Source of the DNA: a virus
Length of the DNA: 31,606 nucleotides
Strand: one strand, 5' to 3'
IMG/VR virus record: IMGVR_UViG_3300021962_000406
Location: 1-31,606 of that record
Position 1 is the stretch's first letter. The number at the start of each line of letters is the position of its first letter. Shown piece by piece: positions 7,508-16,248 of the stretch. Made by a program: the position numbers and the translations under genes. The notes under the pieces are model-generated. The model did not search any database and was not told the origin of the DNA. It saw only the letters and a program-made list of their open reading frames with translations.

Positions 7508-7534
7508 TCCTTATTGATAAATACATAATAAGGA
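7508..7534 (+). promoter_or_regulatory. Late-type promoter inside an inverted repeat
   Basis: GATAAATA (7516-7523) sits in the loop of an 8-bp perfect inverted repeat, TCCTTATT (7508-7515) and AATAAGGA (7527-7534). The right arm also forms the AAGGA ribosome site of the fibre gene at 7542, so it could fold into a hairpin that hides that site if transcription began upstream. Confidence 0.65.
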
Positions 7535-7541
7535 TTAAATT

Positions 7542-9038
7542 ATGGCAATTTCAGGATTACAAGTAATTGATATTGGATTACAGAACGAATCTACGGGTAG
7601 TGATAGCCTATATACCGCCTTTAATAAGACTAAAAATAACTTTGCTGTAATAGCTAATACTGCTACACCTTTCCCTACATTTACCGGAAATGCTGGTATA
7701 AATGTAGTTGCTAATTCTAATACAGCAACAGTGGGAATTACAAATACCGGTGTACTTAGTATTATTGCCGGAACAAATATCACAATTGATAGTGCTAACG
7801 GAAATGTAACAATTAATTCGTCCGGTGGTTCTGGTAGTGGAACAGTCACTAGTGTAGGTGTTACTCCAGTATCATCCTCACGTCTTACAGTAACTAATTC
7901 TCCTGTAACAACAACTGGTAACATATCAATTGATTTAGCTAATTCTGGTGTAACTTCCGGAAATTACACATTACCTAATATTACTGTTGATACTTATGGT
8001 AGAATTACTAATATTAGTAATGGTGTAATTATAGGTAGTCAATTAACAAATGGTAATAGCAATGTAATAGTAGGTGCAAATAGTGATGTAACTATCGGTG
8101 TTAACGGTACTGCAAATGTATTAATAATTTCTGATACCACATCTACACTTAACGGAAATTTAGTTGTAAATAATTTGTCAGGCACTTTATTGTCCGGAAC
8201 ATTATCTACTGCCGCACAGCCAAACATAACTAGTTTAGGTTCATTAACAAGTTTGATTGTTACCGGTAATGTTAATGGTGCCAATATAACAGGTAATCAT
8301 TACGGAGCGGCTACTGGATTGACTTCTATTCCAGGTGCCAATGTAACAGGTGAAGTAACATATGCAACAACTGCAAATAGTGTAGCCGGTGCAAATGTAA
8401 CAGGTGCAGTAACATATGCAACAACTGCTAATAGTGTAGCTGGTGCTAACGTTTCGGGTACAGTAGCAAACTCAACATATGCAAACAGTTCGGGCACCGC
8501 AGGAACAGTTACAACAGTAGCACAGCCTAACATAACAAGTGTTGGTACATTATCATCATTAATTGTTAGTGGTAATATTAATGCAGGAAATGTAGGCGGT
8601 GCAAATGCGATAAGCGCCAATTATTTTATAGGTAGTGGTAATAATTTAAGTAATATACAGGCAGCAAATATTACCGGTAGGGTAGCTAATGCAACATATG
8701 CAAATACTGCTGGCTCTGCCACATCAGCTGGCAGTGCCGGTACTGCAACTTATGCTGCCACTAGTGGTTCTGCTGGAAGTGCTATTACTGCTACAACTGC
8801 ACAAACTGTCACATTAGGGGCACAAGGAAATATTACAAGTGTTGGTACATTATCATCATTAATTGTTAGTGGTAATGTCAACGCAGGAAATGTAGTTGTA
8901 AATGGAATATTTAAATTAGGTAGATTAACAAGTGCTCAAATTGCCAATCTAAGTGCAACCAACGGCGATATGGTTTACAATTCAACTCTTAATAAATTTC
9001 AAGGGTATGAAAATGGCGCATGGGCCAATTTGATATAA
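7542..9038 (+). CDS. Fibre/adhesin protein 1
   Basis: A 498-residue Gly/Ser/Thr/Asn-rich repetitive protein. The N-terminus GLQNESTGSDSLYTAFNKTK followed by NNF resembles the anchoring segment of fibre-like proteins in T4-like marine phages (..GD.L..AF.K.N.NF). The body is beta-repeat sequence, with tandem 18-residue units around 265-318 and a 100-residue-spaced repeat around 332 and 432. The C-terminus (LGRLTSAQIANLSATNGDMVYNSTLNKFQGYENGAWANL) resembles the short distal cap seen on many phage fibres. Likely a host-recognition or whisker-type fibre. Followed 18 nt later by fibre 2. Confidence 0.82.
   Translation: MAISGLQVIDIGLQNESTGSDSLYTAFNKTKNNFAVIANTATPFPTFTGNAGINVVANSNTATVGITNTGVLSIIAGTNITIDSANGNVTINSSGGSGSGTVTSVGVTPVSSSRLTVTNSPVTTTGNISIDLANSGVTSGNYTLPNITVDTYGRITNISNGVIIGSQLTNGNSNVIVGANSDVTIGVNGTANVLIISDTTSTLNGNLVVNNLSGTLLSGTLSTAAQPNITSLGSLTSLIVTGNVNGANITGNHYGAATGLTSIPGANVTGEVTYATTANSVAGANVTGAVTYATTANSVAGANVSGTVANSTYANSSGTAGTVTTVAQPNITSVGTLSSLIVSGNINAGNVGGANAISANYFIGSGNNLSNIQAANITGRVANATYANTAGSATSAGSAGTATYAATSGSAGSAITATTAQTVTLGAQGNITSVGTLSSLIVSGNVNAGNVVVNGIFKLGRLTSAQIANLSATNGDMVYNSTLNKFQGYENGAWANLI
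8334..8495 (+). repeat. Three tandem 54-bp units in fibre 1
   Basis: Units at 8334-8387, 8388-8441 and 8442-8495 encode 18-residue repeats of the form GANVTGxVTYATTANSVA. The first two are nearly identical at DNA level, the third diverged. They may allow length variation of the fibre by slippage or recombination. Confidence 0.85.
8535..8876 (+). repeat. 42-bp direct repeat, exactly 300 bp apart
   Basis: 8535-8576 and 8835-8876 are identical over 42 bases and encode TSVGTLSSLIVSGN in the same frame 100 codons apart. Identity at DNA level suggests recent duplication or gene conversion. Confidence 0.85.
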
Positions 9039-9056
9039 GAATTTAGGAAAATAAAA

Positions 9057-11975
9057 ATGACAACGATTAAAATAACAGAACTAACTAATATTGGAGCTAA
9101 CTTAGCAAGTACTACAGTTTTTCCTGTAGTAAATATGTCCGGTACACCCACAACAGAAAAAACTGTTTTAGGTAATATAGCTAATGTAATACTTAGTGGG
9201 GCAGGTGGCAATTACGTGGCAGTTGGCGCCGCAACTGTTGCGGCTACTGTAACTACTAATGCACAACCAAATATTACCAGTACTGGAAGTTTAACAGGGT
9301 TGACTGTGAGTAATGCAGCCGGTACTGTTAATTTTAGTAATACAGCAAACGTAACTTTAGGAGCTGTTGGTAATCTACATATTGCAGGTGGTACAGCTGG
9401 ACAATTGTTATCTACTAACGGTAACGGTACTTTAAGTTGGACCACTGATGCTAATTCAAGTTACGGCAATACTAATGTTGCAAACTATTTACCTACATTC
9501 ACTGGTAACGTGGGTGCAGGTAATGTCATTGCTACTGGTAATTTATATTCAGCTGGCTTACTTTCTAATGGTGTAGCAAATATTAATAGTAATCTAGTAT
9601 CTACTAATCCTAATACCGGAGCACTACAAGTACGAGGTGGTGCAGGTGTATTAGGAAATATACATTCCGGTGGTGAAATACATTCATTTGGAAATATTAT
9701 TGTTGGTGGTCATAGTTTATTTGTTGGATCTGGTGCTGACGCTATTGGATTTAATAATGCTACATTAATTGCATTCCATGGTGGCAATGATTATGTACAA
9801 GCCGTATTAAAGAATTCAACAGATTCAGGTAGTGCTGATTGGGTAGCATACGGTGATGACGGCACAGAAGAACAAGGTTGGGCAGACTTTGGATTTACTA
9901 GTTCAGCTTTTGATGATGCTAATTATACTATAACTGGCGCCGGTGATGGTTATTTCTTTGTTAATACGTTTGCGGGAAGTTACGGTGGTAATTTAGTTAT
10001 TGCGACTGGTACTGATGGTACGGTAAAAGATATTATTTTTTCTACGGGCGGATTTTTGATTGCTAATGAATTTGCTAGATTTGATCATTCTGCTAATTAT
10101 TTCCACTTAACACGCACTGGTTCAGGCATTAAATTCCCTGACAATACAGTGCAAACTACTGCATATACAGGCGGAGGTGGTGCTAATACAGGCAATGTCA
10201 CATTTAATAATCAAATCGTCTTAGGCACTGGTAGCAATGATGGCAGTGGCGGATTATATTTGGCCCCTGGAAATGCTAGTATTGCTAATAGCGCAGTACA
10301 ATACTTGAGAGTGCGCGGCGGTGATGCTCCTACACACATACACCTTGACACAGGTAACAACGAATTTTATGACCAATACTTTGGTGCTGACAGTAGGTAT
10401 GTAAAGTTAGAAGCCAACGGCAACGTAGTAATCAACGCTGACGATTACGCCGCTAATTCTGGCACTTGGACATTTGATACAACTGGAAACTTGAACTTGC
10501 CTGTTAACGGTAATATCAATGTTAATAGCGGTGGCATTACTCAAACTATCAATGAAAATTTAGACATAGTTGTTCAAGATGAAGATGATGACGGCTGGTC
10601 ACTACGCAACACTATTACCGACGGCATTGGTAACAATCTATCAGAAACATCACTAGATCGTAGTTCGTTTACAATCACCTTAGATATGTTAGGCACTAAC
10701 AATCAATGGCAGTTTGATGGTAACACATTACAAGTATCAAATGACTCTACAATAAGAAGTTTTGGTTCTAATGTAGTCTTACAGTCTATGAGTTCTGGTA
10801 CTGGCGGTACAGCAAGTTTACAATCAGTAAGTAACACAAATGATCCTAACATATTTACAACTATTGACGCAACAACTACTGGTGCAAACATTAGTGTATA
10901 TAACGGTGGCTCAAATAGTGGTGTAGGTTATACTTGGCAGTTTGCTAATGACGGTAGATTAACATTCCCGGGCACACCTCGTATTGATACAGCCGCAAAT
11001 AACTTTGAAGTTCAAGCGGCAGAGGCTATTAATTTTGAAGCAAACACTGTTGTCAACATTTATACTGATACAGGAAATACCACATATCAATGGCAGTTCG
11101 GTGATGATGGTAACTTAACTCTACCAGACACTACAGGCGTTCTTGCTAACGTAAGCATAACACTTGAAGCAAATGATACTGGAAATATCACGGGATTAAG
11201 TCTAATCGGCGATTCCAACGCAAATCTATATGCTCATGGTAATGTGACGATAGTTAGCGATAGTAGTAACACTACTGCGACTTGGTCGTTTGTAAATACT
11301 GGCGATATAGTCTTACCAAATGATGTTGTTATAGGTGACGACGGCAGCAATGGTATGATGTTGAGTGTACCTACAGTTACACCAGGAACTTATTCTGATT
11401 GGACATTTGACCAAAGTGGTAACTTGACACTACCGACAGGTGGACAAATTATTGTATCAGGTGGATTAGTATCAAGCGGTGCAAGTCCTGCCCCAACAAT
11501 TAATGGATTCAGTATTACTAACTCTGTGGGTATTAGCGGCAATGGTAACATTGCAGGTAATAACATTAGTGCTACTGGTAACGTGACAGCTCAAGGTGTA
11601 GGTACAAACTTGGTGCGCCGTGCTAATACTATTAGTGGTTCTAATACTGCTGTTACGCTTGATAATCTAAACGCATACGTCGGCGGTACTCCAATAAGAT
11701 TGTATATTGGTGCCGCAACAAGCAATATGACAATGGCTGGACAGTCGCAAACAATGAGCACTGGTGCTTTAGCAGTAAGTAGTTGGATAAATGTACCAAT
11801 TGTAACTGGGGTAGGTAATGGCTTTGCTATGAGTGGCGCTATTACCAATGACGGTGATACTGCGGTATTGAATGTTACCGATCAAGGTGGTGGTTCAGGT
11901 ACATGGCGTGTAACTGGTATGATTGCTAATACAAGTGCTAACTTGTACAGCGTAAGTATTGAACGATTAGCATAA
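9057..11975 (+). CDS. Fibre/adhesin protein 2 (large)
   Basis: A 972-residue fibre protein. Its N-terminal third shares modules with fibres 1 and 3 (AGQLLSTNGNGTLSW near 110-124, NYLPTFTGNVGAGNV near 142-156). A middle domain (about 190-365) is less repetitive and could be a globular insertion. From about residue 468 it carries six degenerate units W-x-F-x(3-4)-G-x-L-x-x-P (near 470, 550, 626, 678, 742, 781). The last about 90 residues form a distinct C-terminal domain. The later half looks less AT-rich than the start, suggesting mosaic origin. Likely a receptor-binding fibre. Confidence 0.85.
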   Translation: MTTIKITELTNIGANLASTTVFPVVNMSGTPTTEKTVLGNIANVILSGAGGNYVAVGAATVAATVTTNAQPNITSTGSLTGLTVSNAAGTVNFSNTANVTLGAVGNLHIAGGTAGQLLSTNGNGTLSWTTDANSSYGNTNVANYLPTFTGNVGAGNVIATGNLYSAGLLSNGVANINSNLVSTNPNTGALQVRGGAGVLGNIHSGGEIHSFGNIIVGGHSLFVGSGADAIGFNNATLIAFHGGNDYVQAVLKNSTDSGSADWVAYGDDGTEEQGWADFGFTSSAFDDANYTITGAGDGYFFVNTFAGSYGGNLVIATGTDGTVKDIIFSTGGFLIANEFARFDHSANYFHLTRTGSGIKFPDNTVQTTAYTGGGGANTGNVTFNNQIVLGTGSNDGSGGLYLAPGNASIANSAVQYLRVRGGDAPTHIHLDTGNNEFYDQYFGADSRYVKLEANGNVVINADDYAANSGTWTFDTTGNLNLPVNGNINVNSGGITQTINENLDIVVQDEDDDGWSLRNTITDGIGNNLSETSLDRSSFTITLDMLGTNNQWQFDGNTLQVSNDSTIRSFGSNVVLQSMSSGTGGTASLQSVSNTNDPNIFTTIDATTTGANISVYNGGSNSGVGYTWQFANDGRLTFPGTPRIDTAANNFEVQAAEAINFEANTVVNIYTDTGNTTYQWQFGDDGNLTLPDTTGVLANVSITLEANDTGNITGLSLIGDSNANLYAHGNVTIVSDSSNTTATWSFVNTGDIVLPNDVVIGDDGSNGMMLSVPTVTPGTYSDWTFDQSGNLTLPTGGQIIVSGGLVSSGASPAPTINGFSITNSVGISGNGNIAGNNISATGNVTAQGVGTNLVRRANTISGSNTAVTLDNLNAYVGGTPIRLYIGAATSNMTMAGQSQTMSTGALAVSSWINVPIVTGVGNGFAMSGAITNDGDTAVLNVTDQGGGSGTWRVTGMIANTSANLYSVSIERLA
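10460..11440 (+). repeat. Six degenerate WxF...GxLxLP repeats in fibre 2
   Basis: Recurring protein motif with Trp-x-Phe, then Gly, then Leu-x-Leu-Pro: TWTFDTTGNLNLP, QWQFDGNTLQV, TWQFANDGRLTFP, QWQFGDDGNLTLP, TWSFVNTGDIVLP and DWTFDQSGNLTLP. Spacing is irregular (about 40-80 residues). Confidence 0.75.
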
Positions 11976-11984
11976 GGATAACAA

Positions 11985-12029
11985 ATGGCAATAGTTTTTG
12001 AAGGTGAAATAGATATTGACTTAGGTTAG
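11985..12029 (+). other. 14-codon ORF, possible remnant of a fibre gene start
   Basis: ATG at 11985 follows AAGGATAAC, a good ribosome site, and reads MAIVFEGEIDIDLG before TAG. It sits between fibre 2 and the protease. It may be the truncated start of a lost gene or a small peptide. Nothing shows that it is functional. Confidence 0.35.
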
Positions 12030-12066
12030 TCAGACCTCTGGGATAAGATGAGACAAAAGAAATAAA

Positions 12067-12903
12067 ATGAAACAAGATCCAAGAACAATAATAAACACTG
12101 ACGAGGATCATACCTTCAATCTACCTGCCGACAAAAAAGTCATACCTAGGACACTTGACACATTTTCATTAATATGGAAAGCTGATAAAGTAGATACTAG
12201 AGATTACAAATATCAAATAACATCTAAAGCAAGTCCTAATATTGTAGATTTAAGAAGTTATTGTAGTCCAATTGAAAATCAAGGTAGTCTTGGTAGCTGT
12301 ACCGGACAGGCAATTGCAGGTGCTATAGAACTACTAAATAAACGTAATGGTAATTATAAAGATATCAGCAGGCTATTCATATATTACTATGAAAGATTAA
12401 TACTTGGTACAATAAATTATGATAGTGGTGCTTATATTCGTGACGGTATCAAAGCAACAAATCATTATGGTGCAAGTTTAGAATCATTATGGCCACATGA
12501 TATAAGTAAATTTAAAGTAGAACCTATTACTGAAGCAAAGAATGATGCATTAAATCGTAAAGTAACACGTTATGAAAGAGTAACAAACTTTAATGGCTGT
12601 ATAGATGCATTAACAAATGGCTATCCAGTTATAATGGGTTTTCATGTATATACTAGTTTTATGTCTGCTAATGTAGCAAGGACTGGTAATATGCCGTATC
12701 CTAATACCAGACGTGAACGATTGTTGGGTGGTCATGCTGTACTACTAGTTGGATATGATAAGCGTAAAAAAGTTTTTATTGCAAGAAACAGCTGGGGTAC
12801 AAATTGGGGTCATAAAGGTTACTTCTATATGCCATTTAATGTAGTTACAAATACTAGTATGAGTAGTGATTATTGGATAATTAAGTCAGTTAACAACCCA
12901 TAA
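12067..12903 (+). CDS. Papain-like (C1A) cysteine protease
   Basis: A 278-residue peptidase. The oxyanion-hole Gln72 and nucleophile Cys78 are in NQGSLGSCTGQA, the catalytic His223 in GGHAVLLVGYD and Asn241 in ARNSWGTNWG, all in family order. There is no signal peptide; about 60 N-terminal residues precede the mature-type start (IVDLRSYCSPIENQG), shorter than a classic inhibitory propeptide. Location between two fibre genes suggests a virion or fibre-maturation role, or degradation of host surface protein at entry. The target is unknown. Confidence 0.92.
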   Translation: MKQDPRTIINTDEDHTFNLPADKKVIPRTLDTFSLIWKADKVDTRDYKYQITSKASPNIVDLRSYCSPIENQGSLGSCTGQAIAGAIELLNKRNGNYKDISRLFIYYYERLILGTINYDSGAYIRDGIKATNHYGASLESLWPHDISKFKVEPITEAKNDALNRKVTRYERVTNFNGCIDALTNGYPVIMGFHVYTSFMSANVARTGNMPYPNTRRERLLGGHAVLLVGYDKRKKVFIARNSWGTNWGHKGYFYMPFNVVTNTSMSSDYWIIKSVNNP

Positions 12904-12915
12904 GTAACAATTTAG

Positions 12916-12923
12916 ACTAAATA
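12916..12923 (+). promoter_or_regulatory. Late-type promoter ACTAAATA
   Basis: ACTAAATAC lies 29 nt before the ATG of fibre 3 at 12952 and leaves room for the AAAGGACC ribosome site, so this late gene has a normal leader. Confidence 0.55.
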
Positions 12924-12951
12924 CTACTATAACAATTAAAGGACCATTATA

Positions 12952-14841
12952 ATGGCAACATCACCAATGATCGGCGGATCCGATCCAGTAATACTTAAAT
13001 CATTAGAAACACAAACACCATCAGTTGCAAGAACAGCTCCTGCTACTGTTAATACTTCAACCGGCACAGCAACATCAACCGGTAGTTCAGTATCTAGAGG
13101 ACTTGTACCACAAGTCTCAGGTGGAACAGTAACATATAATCAGGCTACACAAGCAACAGCAGGTAATTCAGTTACTGTTACATCATCCACTAGTAATGAT
13201 CCAGGTGATGTAGTAACAATATACACAAGCCCTAAAGCAGTATCTGTGAGCGCAATTAATCAAACAGTTAATACATATAAGGTTAATAACTATGCAGGTA
13301 ATGAATATACTGATAGTAATGTTGCGGCATATCTACCAACATTTACCGGCAATGTAGGTGCTGGTAATGTCAATGTGACCGGTGGAGTATATACTTATAA
13401 TTTAAGTTCTACTGGACTATCATCATTAACTACATTAACTGTTTCTGCTACATCTAATCTTGGTGCAGTAGGTAATGTAACAATTACCGGTGGTACTGCA
13501 GGTCAAGTATTATCTACTAACGGTAGTGGAGTATTAAGTTGGGTAAGTGATGCAACTACATATGGTAATAGTAATGTAGTAAGTTTAATGGGTGCGTTTG
13601 GTAGTAACACAATTACAACGACAGGTAATATTACCGGTGGTAACATTGATATTCCAAATGGTTATGCAAATGTAACCGGTAATGCTAATACAGTTGGCGG
13701 TGGTGCAACAGTTGGAGTACGTAGTATATTAGCAATTGATTCAGCATTTGGTAGCAATGATGCAAATGATCCGGCGAGCGCACAAGCAGTGCGTGGTCGT
13801 GTAACAGGTAGCAATCTAACTAAAACACGCAATTATGTAGCCGGTGTAACCGGTCAATACTTAGTTACTGGTACTAATGCAAGCGAATTTATTAACACCG
13901 GTTTACTTGGTGTTGTAGGAGATCAAACAACTACGGCAAATGCGGCTGTTGTTGCTTACTTAGACGGTGACGGTGGATTGACTACTGCTGGTTCAGCATA
14001 TGGTGTCAGTATGAAAAACTCAACTCCTGGCTCAGGATTTGATTACGGTCTTGACTTGCAATTCATTAATTTAAATGTAGCGGGGACAACCACTCCATTC
14101 AAACAGGCAGATATTCGCTTTAATAACGGTGTGACGCTTGTTGCTAATACAGCTGGTAATATTTCTATCAATGCTAATGTTACAGTAGGAAACATTATAG
14201 GTAATGGTCAAGCGTTAACAGGTATTGCAGGTGCAAACGTAACTGGTAATGTAGGTAATGCTAATTTATCACAATATCTTAATGTATCAGATGTTAATAA
14301 TAACTTCTCATATCACGTTGTATTAAGTGCAGGATCAGGTGATAAGAGTTTACATATCGACGCAGATGACAATTTGCAATATAATCCATCTGATGGTACA
14401 TTAACCTCAACAAGAGTTGATGCTACCTACGTACTTGCTAATTTAAATTTTGCTAATGGATATTTGGCATCTAATTTAGTTGGGTCAACATCTAACATTG
14501 TTAATGGGAATAGTAATGTATCTATTACTACTGCTAACGGTGACATAACATTAAGTGCAGTTGGCACTGCTAATGTACTTGTTATAACTGGCACCGGCGC
14601 TAATATTACTGGTACTGCTAACATATCCGGTACTGCTAATGTCGGAAACTTAAATTCGACTAGCATAGTTAAGACAGGTGTATTTGTTACTGCTAATATT
14701 CCTGCTGCCGCAACTGCTGGTGCCGGTGCTAGAGCATTTGTTACCGATGCTACAGTAGCTACATTTGGTTCTGCATATGTAGGTGGTGCCGCAAATGCAG
14801 TACCTGTATATTCAGATGGCACAGGATGGTTTATAGGCTAA
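12952..14841 (+). CDS. Fibre/adhesin protein 3
   Basis: A 629-residue Gly/Asn/Thr/Ser-rich repetitive protein. A low-complexity Thr/Ser-rich head (about 1-110) is followed by the shared module YLPTFTGNVGAGNV (near 125) and AGQVLSTNGSGVLSW (near 182), also present in fibre 2. A less repetitive central region (about 235-395) and a short C-terminal cap (AVPVYSDGTGWFIG) follow. The shared modules suggest the three fibres arose by duplication and domain exchange. It ends just before a strong terminator. Confidence 0.83.
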   Translation: MATSPMIGGSDPVILKSLETQTPSVARTAPATVNTSTGTATSTGSSVSRGLVPQVSGGTVTYNQATQATAGNSVTVTSSTSNDPGDVVTIYTSPKAVSVSAINQTVNTYKVNNYAGNEYTDSNVAAYLPTFTGNVGAGNVNVTGGVYTYNLSSTGLSSLTTLTVSATSNLGAVGNVTITGGTAGQVLSTNGSGVLSWVSDATTYGNSNVVSLMGAFGSNTITTTGNITGGNIDIPNGYANVTGNANTVGGGATVGVRSILAIDSAFGSNDANDPASAQAVRGRVTGSNLTKTRNYVAGVTGQYLVTGTNASEFINTGLLGVVGDQTTTANAAVVAYLDGDGGLTTAGSAYGVSMKNSTPGSGFDYGLDLQFINLNVAGTTTPFKQADIRFNNGVTLVANTAGNISINANVTVGNIIGNGQALTGIAGANVTGNVGNANLSQYLNVSDVNNNFSYHVVLSAGSGDKSLHIDADDNLQYNPSDGTLTSTRVDATYVLANLNFANGYLASNLVGSTSNIVNGNSNVSITTANGDITLSAVGTANVLVITGTGANITGTANISGTANVGNLNSTSIVKTGVFVTANIPAAATAGAGARAFVTDATVATFGSAYVGGAANAVPVYSDGTGWFIG

Positions 14842-14857
14842 TAAAAATTAACCCAAT

Positions 14858-14884
14858 AAAAAGCCCCAATGAAGGGGCTTTTTT
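14858..14884. terminator. Bidirectional rho-independent terminator
   Basis: A stem AAAAAGCCCC / GGGGCTTTTT with a 6-nt loop, T-rich on both strands. It separates the convergent fibre operon (+) and the early region (-). Confidence 0.92.
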
Positions 14885-15095
14885 ATTTCATCTTCTCTAG
14901 CATATAGTTAGTGAATTTACTTTCACACATTGCCGGAATCTCAACGAATGGATCCTCAAGAAAGAACGGACAACCAGTTTTCCATTTACCATGTTTCTTA
15001 AAAAATTTGAATTCTAGCAAATCTTTTCTATCTGCAGGATTAAATTCTCTACGAGGGTTAAACGAACGGCGAAAAGTAGATAGATTCATATTCAT
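14883..15095 (-). CDS. Small basic phage protein (70 aa)
   Basis: A 70-residue Lys/Arg/Phe-rich soluble protein starting at ATG 15095, with a second in-frame ATG at 15089. It contains two cysteines (KTGCPFFLEDP and AMCESKF). It is the last gene of the minus early region and its stop is inside the T-tract of the terminator. No family recognised. Confidence 0.7.
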   Translation of the reverse strand: MNMNLSTFRRSFNPRREFNPADRKDLLEFKFFKKHGKWKTGCPFFLEDPFVEIPAMCESKFTNYMLEKMK

Positions 15096-15101
15096 AGTTG
15101 A

Positions 15102-15115
15102 AGGGCCGAAGCCCT
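15102..15115 (-). other. Intercistronic UUCG hairpin
   Basis: On the minus strand AGGGC-TTCG-GCCCT forms a very stable tetraloop hairpin between the genes at 15493 and 15095. No T-tract follows, so it is more likely a weak attenuator or mRNA-stabilising element than a terminator. Confidence 0.6.
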
Positions 15116-15121
15116 GTAAGT

Positions 15122-15493
15122 TTACTCAGTTACAGCAGACAAAATATCTTCTGCGGACACTTGTTTAGATTTTTTTGCACGTGCTTTAATTGCATCAATA
15201 CTTGGCTTTGTTTTAGAAGCTTTAACTTTAACTTCAGTGGTGCCTTTAGATTTATCTGCAATACTATCAGCAATAGTTGCTTGATCGCTAGCACTAGCAA
15301 ACTCAGGCAGTGTTGCAATATAATTGAGAGCCTCAAGTTTAGTCATTTCAGTTGGCAACTCTACCAAATCAATACGACTTGCACCACCTTTACTGAATTG
15401 TTTAATCCGACGCACCATGTCATCAGTGAAACGGACCTTTGTATTAGTACCATGAGTAGTGATACCAGCGACTTTGAAAGTTTGATTAGCCAT
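15122..15493 (-). CDS. Early-region protein, unknown (123 aa)
   Basis: A 123-residue basic protein. The N-terminal half is structured (TKVRFTDDMVRRIKQFSKGG, VELPTEMTKLEALNYIATLP) and the C-terminal half a Lys/Ala/Ser-rich flexible tail, a layout common in nucleic-acid binding proteins. The start at 15493 has a GGAAATTC ribosome-type site. A sigma70-type promoter framed by an inverted repeat lies about 65 nt upstream. Function is not recognised. Confidence 0.75.
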   Translation of the reverse strand: MANQTFKVAGITTHGTNTKVRFTDDMVRRIKQFSKGGASRIDLVELPTEMTKLEALNYIATLPEFASASDQATIADSIADKSKGTTEVKVKASKTKPSIDAIKARAKKSKQVSAEDILSAVTE

Positions 15494-15555
15494 TTGAATT
15501 TCCTTTAAATAAAAGCTAAGTTTAAAAAATGTGCCGATACCTCAGCACTGTTATA

Positions 15556-15595
15556 ATGATAACACAATAGCCATTTGTTGTCAACTATTGTGTTA
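15556..15595 (-). promoter_or_regulatory. Sigma70-type promoter flanked by an 11-bp inverted repeat (operator candidate)
   Basis: On the minus strand: -35 TTGACA (15579-15584), 17-nt spacer, -10 TATCAT (15556-15561). The perfect inverted repeat TAACACAATAG (15560-15570) / CTATTGTGTTA (15585-15595) brackets the -35 and part of the spacer, as a repressor operator would. Confidence 0.7.
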
Positions 15596-15608
15596 CCCAT
15601 TATTTGAT

Positions 15609-16022
15609 TTATTGAACAATATATGGACTGTTCCATTTGCCGATGTTAACATCAACATAGTAGGCAATGTTGAAGTAATCAATCATTGCATCAGATTCGT
15701 CATACCAGTCGGCCGATTTCAATGCCTTGAATGCTTCGGTTAAGAAAGCCTTAGCATCGCCATCATAATGATCCTGAAACCAGTACGGATTTACCTGATC
15801 GTAACCATTATCATTGGGTTTGAAACCGCGTTGTACTTGATAAAAGTCATTGCCACAGACTTTGTTGCTATTGCCAATAAAGTCAATAGCACCGGATTTT
15901 AGGGTCAATACAATAGTCATATGATTGCTAACTGACAAAGATCCTTTAACCTTGTACTTAGCCAAAATAGGCTTAAGTGCTTGTGTAATCTTTGCTTTGC
16001 GTTCTTGATTCATGTAAGCCAT
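15609..16022 (-). CDS. Early-region protein, LPD29-like
   Basis: A 137-residue protein. The start NQERKAKITQALKPILAKYK followed by a beta hairpin (GSLSVSNHMTIVLTLKSG) and a C-terminal YYVDVNIGKWNSPY recalls the large-polyvalent-protein-associated domain 29 carried by plasmids and phages; I judge this from pattern only. It starts with AAGGACT upstream and follows a consensus sigma70 promoter. No catalytic residues are evident. Confidence 0.72.
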   Translation of the reverse strand: MAYMNQERKAKITQALKPILAKYKVKGSLSVSNHMTIVLTLKSGAIDFIGNSNKVCGNDFYQVQRGFKPNDNGYDQVNPYWFQDHYDGDAKAFLTEAFKALKSADWYDESDAMIDYFNIAYYVDVNIGKWNSPYIVQ

Positions 16023-16055
16023 TTGTTAGTCCTTTGTTTAACTGTCTAAGATTCT

Positions 16056-16084
16056 ATTATAGCACCAAAACCATTTATTGTCAA
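16056..16084 (-). promoter_or_regulatory. Consensus sigma70 promoter
   Basis: TTGACA (16079-16084), 17-nt spacer, TATAAT (16056-16061), for the gene at 16022. The first 14 spacer bases (ATAAATGGTTTTGG) are identical to those of the promoter at 16720-16748. The stop codon of the upstream gene lies 2 nt before the -35. Confidence 0.92.
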
Positions 16085-16086
16085 AT

Positions 16087-16248
16087 TTAGGAGTTTACCG
16101 TTCTGAACGGGCTAAAAACTTCCTTACTTTTTAAGGAATCGGACACTTCATATACCCAGGTTACAGGTACTTCTAGGACAGCGGAGATAGTTGCAGGGTG
16201 TGTACCTTGCCCTAACATTTCTACAATGTCAATTTGTAAGTCACTCAT
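16087..16248 (-). CDS. Small HTH-like protein (53 aa)
   Basis: ATG 16248 is embedded in the upstream stop (ATGA) with AAGGAAAG before it. The product MSDLQIDIVEMLGQGTHPATISAVLEVP... has a helix-turn-helix-like arrangement (IVEMLGQG-ATISAVLEVPVTWVYEV), suggesting DNA binding, though it is short and the fold is inferred. Related-looking short proteins occur in other large phages. Last gene of a three-gene operon from 16690. Confidence 0.72.
   Translation of the reverse strand: MSDLQIDIVEMLGQGTHPATISAVLEVPVTWVYEVSDSLKSKEVFSPFRTVNS

Noticed and set aside
7535-14822. Long minus-strand open frames antisense to the fibre genes
   Set aside because: They mirror Gly/Asn/Thr-rich coding on the + strand (Val/Pro/Leu-rich shadows), lack ribosome sites and have no family match.
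7542-14841. Diversity-generating retroelement acting on the fibres
   Set aside because: No reverse transcriptase or template/variable repeat pair with A-biased changes is visible in the window.
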